The translations under genes and the position numbers were made by a program. Under the pieces are notes generated by a model. That model saw nothing but the letters and a program-made list of their open reading frames with translations, had not been told where the DNA came from and did no database searches. From an uncultured Lachnospiraceae bacterium (GTDB lineage: Bacteria > Bacillota > Clostridia > Lachnospirales > Lachnospiraceae), in the NCBI GenBank assembly GCA_910586205.1, contig CAJUGD010000018.1:8531-72530 (forward strand): DNA of 64,000 nucleotides, written 5' to 3'. Below, piece after piece: positions 52,898 through 62,310 of this stretch. The stretch's first letter is position 1, and every line of letters starts with the position of its first letter.

Positions 52898-53022
52898 TTT
52901 AAATGCAGTGATATTTTAGAGCGTGCCTGAAAATTGCTTTCCGTCAGATGCGCTTTAGTGTAATGGATTTAAGAAAAGAAATCTGGCAGCAGAAAATGCG
53001 GCCTGACAGAAAGGGGAAGGTT

Positions 53023-53865
53023 ATGAGGATTTTTAAGATTCTCAACAACAATGCCGCTGTGGTCAAAGACGATACAGGGCAGGAGCAGATTGTGATGGGA
53101 AAGGGAATCTGCTTTAAGAAGAAAACAGGGGAAGAAATCAGCAGAGATATGGTGGATAAGGTATTCTGTCCTTCCACGGCTGATGTCAGCGGGAAATTCC
53201 AGGTGCTGATTCAGGATATGCCTATGGAGCACATTGCTTTAGGTGAGGAGATTATTGAGGAAGCAAAGAAAAGGCTGGGAAATGGGCTGAATGATATGGT
53301 TTACATATCCCTGATTGATCATGTACATACATCGATTATGCGTTTTTTGGATGGGGTCACTGTGAAAAATGTCCTTTTGTGGGATATTCGGAGATTTTAT
53401 AAGGAAGAATTTCAGATCGGATTATGGGCGCTAGAGAGAATCTGGCAGGAGTGCCATGTGAGACTTCCGGAGGATGAAGCAGGATTTATTGCTCTTCATC
53501 TGGCAAATGCACGGATGGATGAGTCAGTCATGCACAACATGTATGAGATTACCCGGATTATTCAGGATGTGGCAAATATTGTAAAATACTTTTTCCGAGT
53601 TGATTTTAATGAGGAGGATGTGTATTATTACCGGTTTATTACTCATGTAAAGTTTTTTGCCAAACGAGTGGTGGAGCATCACACATATCCGGAGGAAAAT
53701 GACGACTTATGGATGGTGATCCGGGAAAAATATCCGGAGTCCTACCGCTGTACAGAGCGGATCGGACAGTTTGTGGAACAAAAATATCAGTATGCTCTTT
53801 CTAAGGAGGAAAAGCTTTACCTGACGATTCATATTGAACGGGTGGTAAGTAAAACAAAGCAGTAA
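53023..53865 (+). CDS. licT: BglG/LicT family transcription antiterminator
   Basis: 280 residues from the ATG at 53023 (AAGGGGAAGG upstream; the longer frame from 52948 is not needed). Residues 1-56 form the RNA-binding CAT domain (IFKILNNNAAVV, VMGKGICFKKKTGEEI). PRD1 (about 65-170) has regulatory His in SLIDHVHTS and FIALHLANARM, and PRD2 (about 175-278) in FITHVKFFAKR and LTIHIERVV. All four His positions are present, so control by PTS phosphorylation (inhibition by the EII, activation by HPr) is expected. It acts on the RAT site in its own leader and probably on a second one ahead of bglF. Confidence 0.95.
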   Translation: MRIFKILNNNAAVVKDDTGQEQIVMGKGICFKKKTGEEISRDMVDKVFCPSTADVSGKFQVLIQDMPMEHIALGEEIIEEAKKRLGNGLNDMVYISLIDHVHTSIMRFLDGVTVKNVLLWDIRRFYKEEFQIGLWALERIWQECHVRLPEDEAGFIALHLANARMDESVMHNMYEITRIIQDVANIVKYFFRVDFNEEDVYYYRFITHVKFFAKRVVEHHTYPEENDDLWMVIREKYPESYRCTERIGQFVEQKYQYALSKEEKLYLTIHIERVVSKTKQ

Positions 53866-53884
53866 AGAATAATTCATGCATGTC

Positions 53885-53912
53885 AGGGTGGTGACATTAA
53901 GTTGGCCAAACC
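53885..53912 (+). promoter_or_regulatory. Second RAT-like site before the PTS gene
   Basis: Sequence like the first RAT (starts AGGGTGGTGACATT, ends GTTGGCCAAACC) in the 126-base licT-bglF gap. A 7-bp GGAAAGC/GCTTTCC hairpin follows, but no T-run does, so the paired terminator is not typical. Confidence 0.6.
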
Positions 53913-53991
53913 TTCATGGGGAAAGCTCTGAGTCTGGAATAAGCCTGGGCTTTCCTGATAAATATCAAAAAAATTTATGGAGGTAAAGGAC

Positions 53992-55968
53992 ATGGGAAAG
54001 TACGGAAAACTGGCAGAGAACATTGTCAGCAATGTAGGAGGAAGGGAAAATGTGATCAGTCTGACCCACTGCATCACCAGGCTTCGCTTTAAGCTGAGGG
54101 ATGAGACAAAGGCTAAAGATGAAGTGATCAAAAACATGGATGGGGTTGTCACTGTGATGAAAAGCGGCGGCCAGTATCAGGTGGTGATCGGAAATCATGT
54201 GCCGGAGGTATATGCGGAAGTACTGCCTCTCATTGGAGGAGGGGAGGAACCTGCTAAGGAGGAAGATGTTCCAAAGGGAAATTTGTTTAATCAGGCCATT
54301 GATGCTATTTCCGGGATTTTTCAGCCGATTTTGGGCATTATGGCAGCCTGTGGAATGGTCAAGGGACTTAACGCTCTCTTTGTAGCCATGGGATTGTACA
54401 CAGATGCCTGCGGAGGATATTTGCTGCTCAATGCCATTGGTGACGGGCTCTTTCATTTTCTTCCGCTGTTTTTAGGGTACACTGCAGCAAAGAAGTTTGG
54501 TTTAAAGCCAATGGTAGGTCTGGTTGTAGGAGCGATCATGTGTTATCCGGCAGTCCAGGGCAGTGCACTGTCAGCAGGGGGAGAGCCTTTGTATACCCTG
54601 TTTGCAGGAACCATGTTTGAGTCAGCAGTATATACGGACTTTTTTGGGATACCGCTGATTGCCATGGATTATACAGGCACAGTGATACCCGTGATTTTTG
54701 TGGTGTTCTTTGCATCTAAATGTGAGAAGTTTTTCAGCAAAAGGATTCCGGATTTGGTGAAATTTTTCTTTGTGCCCATGCTGACTTTGTTTGTGGCGAT
54801 TCCGGCCGGCTTCCTGCTGATCGGGCCGGTGGCAGTATTCAGCTCTGCCATTATTGCTGAGGCAGTCATGACGGTGAGGAATTTCAGTCCTATGGCAGCA
54901 GGGGCTATTGTGGGCCTGACCTGGCAGATATTGGTTATTTTCGGCCTTCACTGGGGATTTATTCCGGTGTACATCAACAACATTATGACCAATGGGTATG
55001 ACAATGTGATGATGCCGTTTTTTGCCTGTACTTTTGCCACTTCCGCAGTAGTGCTGGCAATTTTTTTCAAGACAAAGGACCGTCAGCTTAAGGAAATGGC
55101 TCTGCCCAATTTTATATCCGGTATTTTCGGGGTGACAGAGCCTGCTATTTACGGAATTTTATTGCCTTTAAAGAAGCCATTTGTGATTAGCTGTATTGCC
55201 GGAGGAATCGGCGGCGGATTTTACGGTGCGTTTAATTTCCGGAAATTTATGATGGGCGGAATGGGAATCTTTGAGTTTCCGGCTATGATTGAGCCGGACG
55301 GAGGATTGGGCAATCTGGTTGTGGCGGTTTTGGGTGTAGTGATTACCATGGCTATTGCTTTTGCGGCGACCATGATCTTTTATAAGGAGCCTGAGACACA
55401 GGACATCAGCGGAAAGGGCATTCCGGGGAATGACTCTATGAAAGGGGGCAAAGAAGCAGGAAGCAAGGATGGAGAAGCGGCAGCACAGGGTACAGACACA
55501 GCTCCCATTATGAGAAAGGTAGAGATTGCAAGTCCTTTAAAGGGAAAAGTATTAAAGCTTGCGGACATACGAGATGAGGCATTTGCATCTGGCGTATTGG
55601 GAAAGGGCGCTGCTGTGCTTCCGGAGATTGGGGAAGTGTTTGCGCCGGCAGACGGAGTGGTTTCTGCATTGTTCCCTACCCTTCATGCCATTGGTCTGAC
55701 TACCGATGAGGGGGCTGAGGTGTTGATTCACATTGGCCTGGATACTGTACAGCTAAACGGAGAGGGCTTTGAGGCGCTTGTAAGCCAGGGAGATCGGGTA
55801 ACAAAGGGACAAATTATGATTCGATTTGACAGAGATTTCATTGAAGGGAAGGGATATTGCCTGGAAACCCCTGTATTGATTACCAATTCTGACGGATTTT
55901 TAGATGTGGTGGAAACTTCTAAGGATCTGGTGGTTCCCGGCGAAAATCTTTTGAGCTTATTAAAATAG
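53992..55968 (+). CDS. bglF: PTS beta-glucoside transporter, subunits EIIBCA
   Basis: 658 residues from the ATG at 53992 (GGAGGTAAAGGAC upstream). Domain order B-C-A: EIIB (1-90) with phospho-Cys27 in ISLTHCITRLRF; EIIC (about 105-470) with around ten membrane segments and the ligand-region GVTEPAIYGI; an acidic Gly/Lys/Ala-rich linker; and EIIA (about 515-658) with phospho-His580 in VLIHIGLDTV. It imports and phosphorylates beta-glucosides such as salicin or cellobiose, and in known systems also phosphorylates and inhibits LicT when substrate is absent. The downstream gene hydrolyses the product. Confidence 0.95.
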   Translation: MGKYGKLAENIVSNVGGRENVISLTHCITRLRFKLRDETKAKDEVIKNMDGVVTVMKSGGQYQVVIGNHVPEVYAEVLPLIGGGEEPAKEEDVPKGNLFNQAIDAISGIFQPILGIMAACGMVKGLNALFVAMGLYTDACGGYLLLNAIGDGLFHFLPLFLGYTAAKKFGLKPMVGLVVGAIMCYPAVQGSALSAGGEPLYTLFAGTMFESAVYTDFFGIPLIAMDYTGTVIPVIFVVFFASKCEKFFSKRIPDLVKFFFVPMLTLFVAIPAGFLLIGPVAVFSSAIIAEAVMTVRNFSPMAAGAIVGLTWQILVIFGLHWGFIPVYINNIMTNGYDNVMMPFFACTFATSAVVLAIFFKTKDRQLKEMALPNFISGIFGVTEPAIYGILLPLKKPFVISCIAGGIGGGFYGAFNFRKFMMGGMGIFEFPAMIEPDGGLGNLVVAVLGVVITMAIAFAATMIFYKEPETQDISGKGIPGNDSMKGGKEAGSKDGEAAAQGTDTAPIMRKVEIASPLKGKVLKLADIRDEAFASGVLGKGAAVLPEIGEVFAPADGVVSALFPTLHAIGLTTDEGAEVLIHIGLDTVQLNGEGFEALVSQGDRVTKGQIMIRFDRDFIEGKGYCLETPVLITNSDGFLDVVETSKDLVVPGENLLSLLK

Positions 55969-55980
55969 CAGGAGGGCAGT

Positions 55981-57399
55981 ATGGGATTTCCAAAGAACTT
56001 TTTATGGGGAGGCGCGGTGGCGGCCAACCAGTGTGAGGGAGGATATTGTGAAGATGGGCGGGGGCTTGCCAATGTGGATTTGTGCCCGTCGGGAAAGGGA
56101 AGACATGATGTGATCTGCGGTCATGGAAAATCTCTCAGAATGGAGGAGGGGCATACCTATCCGTCGGCAGAGGCCATTGATTTTTACCATCATTTTCGGG
56201 AAGATATCCGGCTGTTTGGAGAGATGGGTTTTCGGGTGTTTCGTCTGAGCATTGCCTGGACCAGAATTTTTCCTAAGGGAGATGAGGAGGAGCCTAATGA
56301 GGCAGGGCTTGCATTTTATGAGGAAATCTTCAGGGAGTGCAGGAAAAATCATATTCAGCCATTGGTGACTATCTCACATTTTGACTGTCCGGTATACCTG
56401 ATTGAAAAATACGGGGGCTGGAGAAGCCGCAGTATGATTGATTTTTATTTGAAATTGTGTCGGATTTTGTTTACCCGTTTTCGTGATTATGTGGTTTACT
56501 GGCTGACCTTTAATGAGATCAATATGATTCTTCATGCGCCTTTTATGGGGGCAGGACTGTGCTTTTCGGATGGGGAGAACGAGGAGCAGGTTAAATATCA
56601 GGCGGCTCATCATGAACTGGTGGCCAGTGCGCTGGCTGTCAGGCTGGCTCATGAGATCAATCCCAATAACAAGGTAGGGTGTATGTTTGCAGCAGGAAGC
56701 GTGTATCCCTATTCTTGCAGGCCAAAGGACGTGATGGAGGCTCTTTTGGTTGAGCAGGAAAATTATTTATTTGCAGATGTTCAGTCTCGGGGATATTATC
56801 CTTCCTATGCAAAAAAGCGGTTGGAGAAAATGGGCGTGTATCCTAAAATGGAGCCGGAAGATAAAGAAATTCTTCAGGAAAATACAGTGGATTTTGTTTC
56901 TTTTTCTTACTATAACAGTCGGTGTGCCTCTGCAGAAAGCCAGGATACGGCAGAAGGAAACTTGTTTCGGTCTGCGAAAAATCCGTACCTGCAGTACAGT
57001 GATTGGGGATGGCCGATTGATCCGCTGGGGCTGCGGATAACCCTGAACCAGATCTACGACCGGTATCAGAAGCCTTTGTTTATTGTAGAAAACGGACTGG
57101 GAGCTCTTGACATACCAGATATAGACGGAACCATAAAGGATGATTACAGGATTGATTATCTCCGGGAACATATTTGTGCCATGAAAGCGGCAGTGGAGGA
57201 AGATGGGGTGGATCTGATGGGATACACTACCTGGGCGCCTATTGACCTGATCAGCGCCGGAACCGGAGAGATGAAAAAGCGGTACGGCTTTATCTATGTA
57301 GATAAAAAAGAGGATGGAAGCGGAACATTAAAGAGATCGCGGAAAAAATCCTTTTATTGGTATCAAAAGGTAATAGAGACCAATGGAGAAGAACTTTAA
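55981..57399 (+). CDS. bglA: 6-phospho-beta-glucosidase, family GH1
   Basis: 472 residues of glycoside hydrolase family 1. N-terminal FPKNFLWGGAVAANQCEGG is the GH1 start. Acid/base Glu179 is in TFNEIN and the nucleophile Glu370 in FIVENGLG. The phosphate-binding segment near the C-terminus, TGEMKKRYGFIYVDKKEDGSG, fits a 6-phospho enzyme. It splits the phospho-beta-glucoside delivered by BglF into glucose 6-phosphate and aglycone. Twelve bases separate it from bglF. Substrate preference (glucoside or phospho-cellobiose) is not determinable. Confidence 0.95.
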   Translation: MGFPKNFLWGGAVAANQCEGGYCEDGRGLANVDLCPSGKGRHDVICGHGKSLRMEEGHTYPSAEAIDFYHHFREDIRLFGEMGFRVFRLSIAWTRIFPKGDEEEPNEAGLAFYEEIFRECRKNHIQPLVTISHFDCPVYLIEKYGGWRSRSMIDFYLKLCRILFTRFRDYVVYWLTFNEINMILHAPFMGAGLCFSDGENEEQVKYQAAHHELVASALAVRLAHEINPNNKVGCMFAAGSVYPYSCRPKDVMEALLVEQENYLFADVQSRGYYPSYAKKRLEKMGVYPKMEPEDKEILQENTVDFVSFSYYNSRCASAESQDTAEGNLFRSAKNPYLQYSDWGWPIDPLGLRITLNQIYDRYQKPLFIVENGLGALDIPDIDGTIKDDYRIDYLREHICAMKAAVEEDGVDLMGYTTWAPIDLISAGTGEMKKRYGFIYVDKKEDGSGTLKRSRKKSFYWYQKVIETNGEEL

Positions 57400-57453
57400 T
57401 ACAGGGATCATCCAATGCATTGTATCGGGGAAAGAATCTGGGAGGAAATAAGG

Positions 57454-57711
57454 TTGAAGAAATGGGAATACAAAATTAAGAATAATTTGGGTATCCACGC
57501 AAGGTCCGCAGCCATGCTTGTCCGGGAGGCAAAAAAGTACGAGAGCAGGATACTTCTTTCTATGGAGGGAAAGACTGCTCCGGCTGTAGATTTAATGGAG
57601 ATTATGGATCTGGATGTGAAATGCGGGCAGACGATAGAGGTCCTTTTTTCCGGGAGAGACGAAGAAACAGCCTACAAGGGGATCCGGGAGTTTTTTGAGG
57701 GAAATCTTTGA
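57454..57711 (+). CDS. HPr family phosphocarrier protein with Asp at position 46
   Basis: 85 residues from the TTG at 57454 (GGAGG eight bases upstream), exactly the length of HPr; a longer ATG frame from 57415 is less likely. It has the phospho-histidine His15 in LGIHARSAAML, with Ser at 18 in place of the usual Pro. The region of the regulatory serine reads KTAPAVDLMEIM, putting Asp at the position of Ser46, which HprK would normally phosphorylate. It therefore cannot be controlled by HprK and may mimic the phosphorylated form. Placed at the end of the bgl operon, it could be a dedicated HPr for BglF and LicT. Confidence 0.8.
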   Translation: MKKWEYKIKNNLGIHARSAAMLVREAKKYESRILLSMEGKTAPAVDLMEIMDLDVKCGQTIEVLFSGRDEETAYKGIREFFEGNL

Positions 57712-57934
57712 GAAATAAAGAGTGTTATGTATTGGAAAAGAGCGGATATGGGGAGAATCTGCTCTTTTTCCTTTTCCGGATAAAGAAAGTGAGACGGTAT
57801 CAGCGCCCTTGCTTTATGGTTTTCTGCATGGTATAATAAGAAATCACACGGATGTGTGAGCATGTCAGCGCCCGGGCGGGTGGTTAGGATGCAGCAGAGA
57901 GCTTTTTATATAGAGGAAAGGATCAGGAATACAT

Positions 57935-60205
57935 ATGGAAATGAAGGATGCTTTGAATCCAAAGCAGAGAGAGGCTGTTTTGCATACAGAAGGACCGCTT
58001 CTTATTTTGGCAGGGGCCGGTTCAGGGAAGACGCGGGTACTGACACACAGGGTTGCCTGTCTGATTGAAGAAAGGGGAATAAATCCATGGAATATCCTGG
58101 CTATTACCTTTACAAATAAGGCGGCAGGGGAAATGAGGGAGCGAGTGGATCGTCTGGTAAAGGCAGGTGCGGGAAGTGTCTGGGTCAGTACGTTCCACTC
58201 TCTTTGTGTGCGGATTCTGCGGCGTTTTATTGAGTACTTAGGATATGAGAATAATTTTACTATCTATGATGCGGATGATCAGAAGACATTGATGAAGCAG
58301 GTGATCAAAAATCTGAATCTGGATCCAAAGCAGTATCGGGAGCGCTCCATGATGTCTATTATTTCCAATGCAAAAAATGAGCTGATTGGAACAGAGGAAT
58401 TTCGAAAAAACAGTCAGGGGGACTGGAATTTAAGAAAAGCCGCGGATGTGTATGAAGCATATCAGGCAGAGCTGAAAAAGAACAATGCTCTTGACTTTGA
58501 TGATTTGATTTTTAAAACCGTAGATTTATTTCGGGTAAATAGAGAAGTGCTGGATTACTATCAGGAAAGATTCCGCTACATTATGGTGGATGAGTATCAG
58601 GATACCAATACAGCCCAGTTTGAATTGATTGCTTTGCTGGCCCAAAAGTACGGCAATCTTTGTGTGGTTGGAGATGATGATCAGTCTATTTACAAATTTC
58701 GGGGAGCTGACATTGGAAATATTCTGAATTTTGAGGAAACATTTCCGGGAACCAAGGTTATCAAACTGGAGCAGAACTATCGCTCCACAGCCCATATTTT
58801 GGATGCGGCTAACGCGGTGATCTGCAATAACAGGGGCAGGAAGCAAAAGACCCTGTGGACTGCCAATGAGGAAGGCGCTCTTGTTATGTTCCGGCAGTAT
58901 GGCCAGGCTTATGAGGAGGCAGAGGGAGTGGTCCAGGACATCTTATCTCAGGGGCGCAGCTTTGGGGATTTTGCAGTATTGTACCGGACAAATGCCCAAT
59001 CGCGTCTTATGGAAGAAAAATGTATTTCTTATAATATTCCTTACCGGCTGGTAGGAGGGGTGAACTTTTATCAGAGAAAAGAGATTAAGGACATTCTCTG
59101 CTATTTAAAGACGATTGCCAACGGGCGGGATGACTTAGCTGTTCAGAGAATCATCAATGTGCCGAAGCGTGGAATAGGGGCATCTTCCATCGGGAAGATT
59201 GTGGCTTGGGCCGGGGAACAAGAGTTAAGCTTTTATCAGAGCTGTGTTCAGGCTGCTTCCATACCAGGCATGGGAAAAGCAGCAGGAAAGATACAGGGAT
59301 TTGTCAGCCAGATTGAGGACTTTGCAAGAAGAAATCAGGCATGGGAGCTTGGGATGCAGGATGAGGAAGTACTTAAGGAGAACGGCAGGTATGGTCTTCC
59401 CGGATTGATCCGTGATATTGTGGAGGAGACAGGATACAAAAAGGAGCTTGAGGCAGAGGGGGAGGATGAGGCAAAGGCACGGTTGGAAAATATTGATGAG
59501 CTGATTAATAAGGCTGCCAGTTATTGTGCAGAAAGTGAGAATCCAAACCTGGATGGCTTTTTGGAAGAAGTATCCTTGGTGGCGGATGTTGATCGGATGG
59601 ATGACTCAGAGGAGCGGGTGACGCTTATGACCCTGCACAGCGCCAAGGGACTGGAATTTCCGGTGGTCTATTTAAGCGGAATGGAGGACGGGCTGTTTCC
59701 CAGCTCTATGTCTATTATGTCAGAGGATCCTACAGACATTGAGGAGGAGCGGAGGCTTTGTTATGTGGGGATTACCAGAGCCAGAGAGCGTCTGACTATG
59801 ACAGCGGCGCAGATGCGCATGATCAAGGGAGAAACCCGTTATTCCAGAGTCAGCCGTTTTGTGGAGGAGATCCCAAAAGAGATGGTGGATATTATACGGC
59901 CGGGAGTGAGGGCGAATGCCTATGCGTCTCAGACCGCAAAGTTCACGGAAAAGCCGTTTGGCGGTTCAAAGCAGTTTAAACCTGCAGCCGGAGGAGGAAC
60001 ACCGGGATTTGGAAAGGAGTTTACCATAAAGAAGGCAGCATCCTTAGAGTATGGAGCAGGAGATCGGGTGCGCCATGGAAGATTCGGAGAGGGTACCGTG
60101 CAGTCAGTGGTAGATGGAGCCAGAGATTTTGAGGTGGCAGTGGAATTTGACCGGTTTGGTGTGAAGAAAATGTTTGCTTCTGTTGCTAAATTAGAGAAAT
60201 TGTGA
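57935..60205 (+). CDS. pcrA: ATP-dependent DNA helicase PcrA/UvrD
   Basis: 756 residues of superfamily 1. Motif I GAGSGKTRVL (around residue 28-37), Ia ITFTNKAAGEM, II VDEYQDTN, III VGDDDQSIYKFRGADI, IV NYRST, V LMTLHSAKGLEFPVVY, VI YVGITRARERL. A C-terminal Tudor-like domain (YGAGDRVRHGRFGEGTV to end) contacts RNA polymerase in known PcrA. It unwinds DNA 3' to 5' in repair and at replication-transcription conflicts. The ATG at 57935 has a weak ribosome site (AGGAATACAT); a second ATG lies two codons downstream. A 220-base gap precedes it. Confidence 0.96.
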   Translation: MEMKDALNPKQREAVLHTEGPLLILAGAGSGKTRVLTHRVACLIEERGINPWNILAITFTNKAAGEMRERVDRLVKAGAGSVWVSTFHSLCVRILRRFIEYLGYENNFTIYDADDQKTLMKQVIKNLNLDPKQYRERSMMSIISNAKNELIGTEEFRKNSQGDWNLRKAADVYEAYQAELKKNNALDFDDLIFKTVDLFRVNREVLDYYQERFRYIMVDEYQDTNTAQFELIALLAQKYGNLCVVGDDDQSIYKFRGADIGNILNFEETFPGTKVIKLEQNYRSTAHILDAANAVICNNRGRKQKTLWTANEEGALVMFRQYGQAYEEAEGVVQDILSQGRSFGDFAVLYRTNAQSRLMEEKCISYNIPYRLVGGVNFYQRKEIKDILCYLKTIANGRDDLAVQRIINVPKRGIGASSIGKIVAWAGEQELSFYQSCVQAASIPGMGKAAGKIQGFVSQIEDFARRNQAWELGMQDEEVLKENGRYGLPGLIRDIVEETGYKKELEAEGEDEAKARLENIDELINKAASYCAESENPNLDGFLEEVSLVADVDRMDDSEERVTLMTLHSAKGLEFPVVYLSGMEDGLFPSSMSIMSEDPTDIEEERRLCYVGITRARERLTMTAAQMRMIKGETRYSRVSRFVEEIPKEMVDIIRPGVRANAYASQTAKFTEKPFGGSKQFKPAAGGGTPGFGKEFTIKKAASLEYGAGDRVRHGRFGEGTVQSVVDGARDFEVAVEFDRFGVKKMFASVAKLEKL

Positions 60206-60317
60206 TATTTTTTTAAATTTTGAATAAAATAGGATAGTAAAAAAAGAAAAGTAATGGTATAATAATCTAATCAATGCACATGAAATGTGTCATGACGATA
60301 GAAAGGACGTGAGTGAG

Positions 60318-60629
60318 ATGGGAAGGTTTGACACAGTAAGTAAGGATGCCCTGAATCGTGTGGAAGAAATCATTAACTCCACAAAGTTAAATGATTTCTT
60401 GCACAGAAAAGAGGAGGAAGAAAAGAAGAAAAATTGTATTCTTTGGGCGCTGGCTATTATTGGCGCGATTGCAGCAGTTGCGGCGATTGCATATGGCGTG
60501 TACCGCTTCTTTACTCCGGATTATCTGGAGGATTTTGAGGACGATTTTGATGATGATTTCGACGATGACTTCTTTGAGGATGAGGAGGAGGATACTGCTG
60601 ACGCCGAGGATAAGAAGGAAGAAGAATAA
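60318..60629 (+). CDS. Small single-pass membrane protein with acidic tail
   Basis: 103 residues from the ATG at 60318; the frame runs back to 60285 without a better ribosome site. Residues 1-35 are amphipathic (MGRFDTVSKDALNRVEEII), then a basic-acidic stretch RKEEEEKKKN, one membrane helix (about 40-60, ILWALAIIGAIAAVAAIAYG), and an unusually acidic C-terminus (DFEDDFDDDFDDDFFEDEEED...), about 40 residues with almost no basic residue. I do not recognise the family; similar small proteins occur near pcrA/rlmD genes in clostridia from memory. A terminator follows. Confidence 0.75.
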   Translation: MGRFDTVSKDALNRVEEIINSTKLNDFLHRKEEEEKKKNCILWALAIIGAIAAVAAIAYGVYRFFTPDYLEDFEDDFDDDFDDDFFEDEEEDTADAEDKKEEE

Positions 60630-60636
60630 GAACAGG

Positions 60637-60667
60637 GCGTGTCTCATAAGATGGGGGCACGCTTTTT
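60637..60667 (+). terminator. Terminator after the small membrane protein gene
   Basis: Stem GCGTGTC (60637-60643) / GGCACGC (60656-60662), 12-base loop, then TTTTT. Confidence 0.75.
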
Positions 60668-60746
60668 CTTTGAGTGAAAATGCTGTACAGATAATAAAAG
60701 AGCTTTTGATGCCGGATGGTCTTAAAACTGCATAAGGAGGCAAAAG

Positions 60747-60780
60747 AAAAAATCTCAAATGTAAAGATTTGAGGGGTTTC
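60747..60780 (+). terminator. Hairpin in the rlmD leader
   Basis: Stem CTCAAAT / ATTTGAG with a short GTAAAG loop followed by GGGTTTCTT, about 30 bases before the rlmD start. It may be a terminator of upstream read-through or an attenuator. Confidence 0.35.
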
Positions 60781-60805
60781 TTAAAAAATAAGGAGAGATA
60801 ATGAA

Positions 60806-62236
60806 ATGAAAAAAGGAGAGATCTATGAAGGAATTGTGGATGACTTTGATTTCCCCAATAAAGGCATCCTTTTGATTGACGGGGAAAAGGTGAGTGTAAA
60901 GAATGCGCTTCCTGGGCAGGAAATCCGGTTTGCCGTCAATAAAAAACAGAAGGGAAGAATCGAAGGACGGTTATTGGAGGTGAAAAAGAAGTCGCCTTTG
61001 GAGAGGACAGAAGGGGTGTGCCCTCATTTTGGAGACTGCGGAGGATGCTTGTATCAAAGCTTTCCTTATGAAGAACAGCTGAAGCTAAAGGAAAGACAGG
61101 TAAAAAAGCTGATAGACAGAGTGTGCGGTGATTGGGGATTTGAGGGGATTAAAGGAAGCCCGGTTTCAGAGGCTTACCGGAATAAGATGGAATTTTCCTT
61201 TGGAGATGAGTATAAGGATGGGCCTTTGGCATTGGGAATGCACCGCCGGGGAGGGTTTTATGACATTGTAACTACTGGTCAATGCCAGATCGTGCATTCT
61301 GATTTCTGCTGTATTTTAAGGGCAACGTTAGATTATTTTGCTGCGGCAGGAACAACCTATTATAAAAAACTGCAGCACAAAGGGTATCTGCGGCATTTGC
61401 TGGTGCGCAGGGCAGTGAAGACCGGTGAAATTCTGGTGGGGCTGGTGACAACAACACAGATAGACTGGAAGGATGAAAAGGGTCTTGAACTTCAGGGAAC
61501 AAAAGCAGAAGAAACCAAACAAAGACAGGCAGAACAAAAGCTGCTGGACGGGTGGCGTCAGGAGCTGGAGAAGCTTAACCTGGAGGGAAGCTTTGCAGGG
61601 ATTCTTCATATTAAAAACGACAGCTTAGCAGATGTGGTGCAGAGTGATGAAACAGAGATTTTGGCAGGCAGGGATTATTTTTATGAGGAGCTTTTGGGAA
61701 TGAGGTTTCGTATTACTCCTTTTTCTTTTTTTCAGACAAACTCTTTGGGGGCAGAGGTGCTTTATGAGACTGTGAGGGAATATGTGGGGGATACGAAAAG
61801 CAAGGTAGTATTTGATCTTTACAGCGGGACGGGGACTATTGCTCAGATCACTTCTCCTGTGGCAGCCCGGGTTGTGGGTGTGGAGATTGTGAAAGAAGCT
61901 GTAGAGGCGGCTCGGGAAAATGCTGAGCGCAATGGTCTTACAAATTGTGAGTTTTTTGCCGGAGATGTGCTGAAGGTGATAGGAGAGATTGAAGAAAAGC
62001 CGGATGTGATTATTTTAGATCCGCCTCGTGATGGTATTCATCCTAAGGCGCTTCAGAAAATCATCGGATTTGGCGTGGAGAAGATGGTCTATGTGTCGTG
62101 TAAACCTACCAGTCTGGCAAGGGACTTGGAGATGATTTTAGATAACGGATATCGGGTGGAACGAGGGTGTTGTGTGGATATGTTTCCGTTTACTGGGAAT
62201 ATAGAGTGTGTCGTGTTGATATCACGCATAAAATGA
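60806..62236 (+). CDS. rlmD: 23S rRNA (uracil-5-)-methyltransferase, RlmD/RlmCD type
   Basis: 476 residues of the TrmA/RumA family. Residues 1-60 form a TRAM RNA-binding domain (GEIYEGIVDDFDFPNKGILLIDG). The 4Fe-4S ligands follow in CPHFGDCGGCLYQSF (around residue 72). The SAM-binding Rossmann domain contains FDLYSGTGTIAQI and VVGVEIVKEAVEAA, and the catalytic motifs LDPPRDGIHPKAL and VYVSCKP with nucleophile Cys432. It methylates C5 of uridine in 23S rRNA; in Bacillota one enzyme often modifies both U747 and U1939, so the exact sites are not settled. Confidence 0.93.
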   Translation: MKKGEIYEGIVDDFDFPNKGILLIDGEKVSVKNALPGQEIRFAVNKKQKGRIEGRLLEVKKKSPLERTEGVCPHFGDCGGCLYQSFPYEEQLKLKERQVKKLIDRVCGDWGFEGIKGSPVSEAYRNKMEFSFGDEYKDGPLALGMHRRGGFYDIVTTGQCQIVHSDFCCILRATLDYFAAAGTTYYKKLQHKGYLRHLLVRRAVKTGEILVGLVTTTQIDWKDEKGLELQGTKAEETKQRQAEQKLLDGWRQELEKLNLEGSFAGILHIKNDSLADVVQSDETEILAGRDYFYEELLGMRFRITPFSFFQTNSLGAEVLYETVREYVGDTKSKVVFDLYSGTGTIAQITSPVAARVVGVEIVKEAVEAARENAERNGLTNCEFFAGDVLKVIGEIEEKPDVIILDPPRDGIHPKALQKIIGFGVEKMVYVSCKPTSLARDLEMILDNGYRVERGCCVDMFPFTGNIECVVLISRIK

Positions 62237-62310
62237 GGATTTTCAAGGAGTTATAAGGTATAAAAAGGATTATTTGCCACTGTTCGCCACTATAGTTACT
62301 GTCCAGGGGG

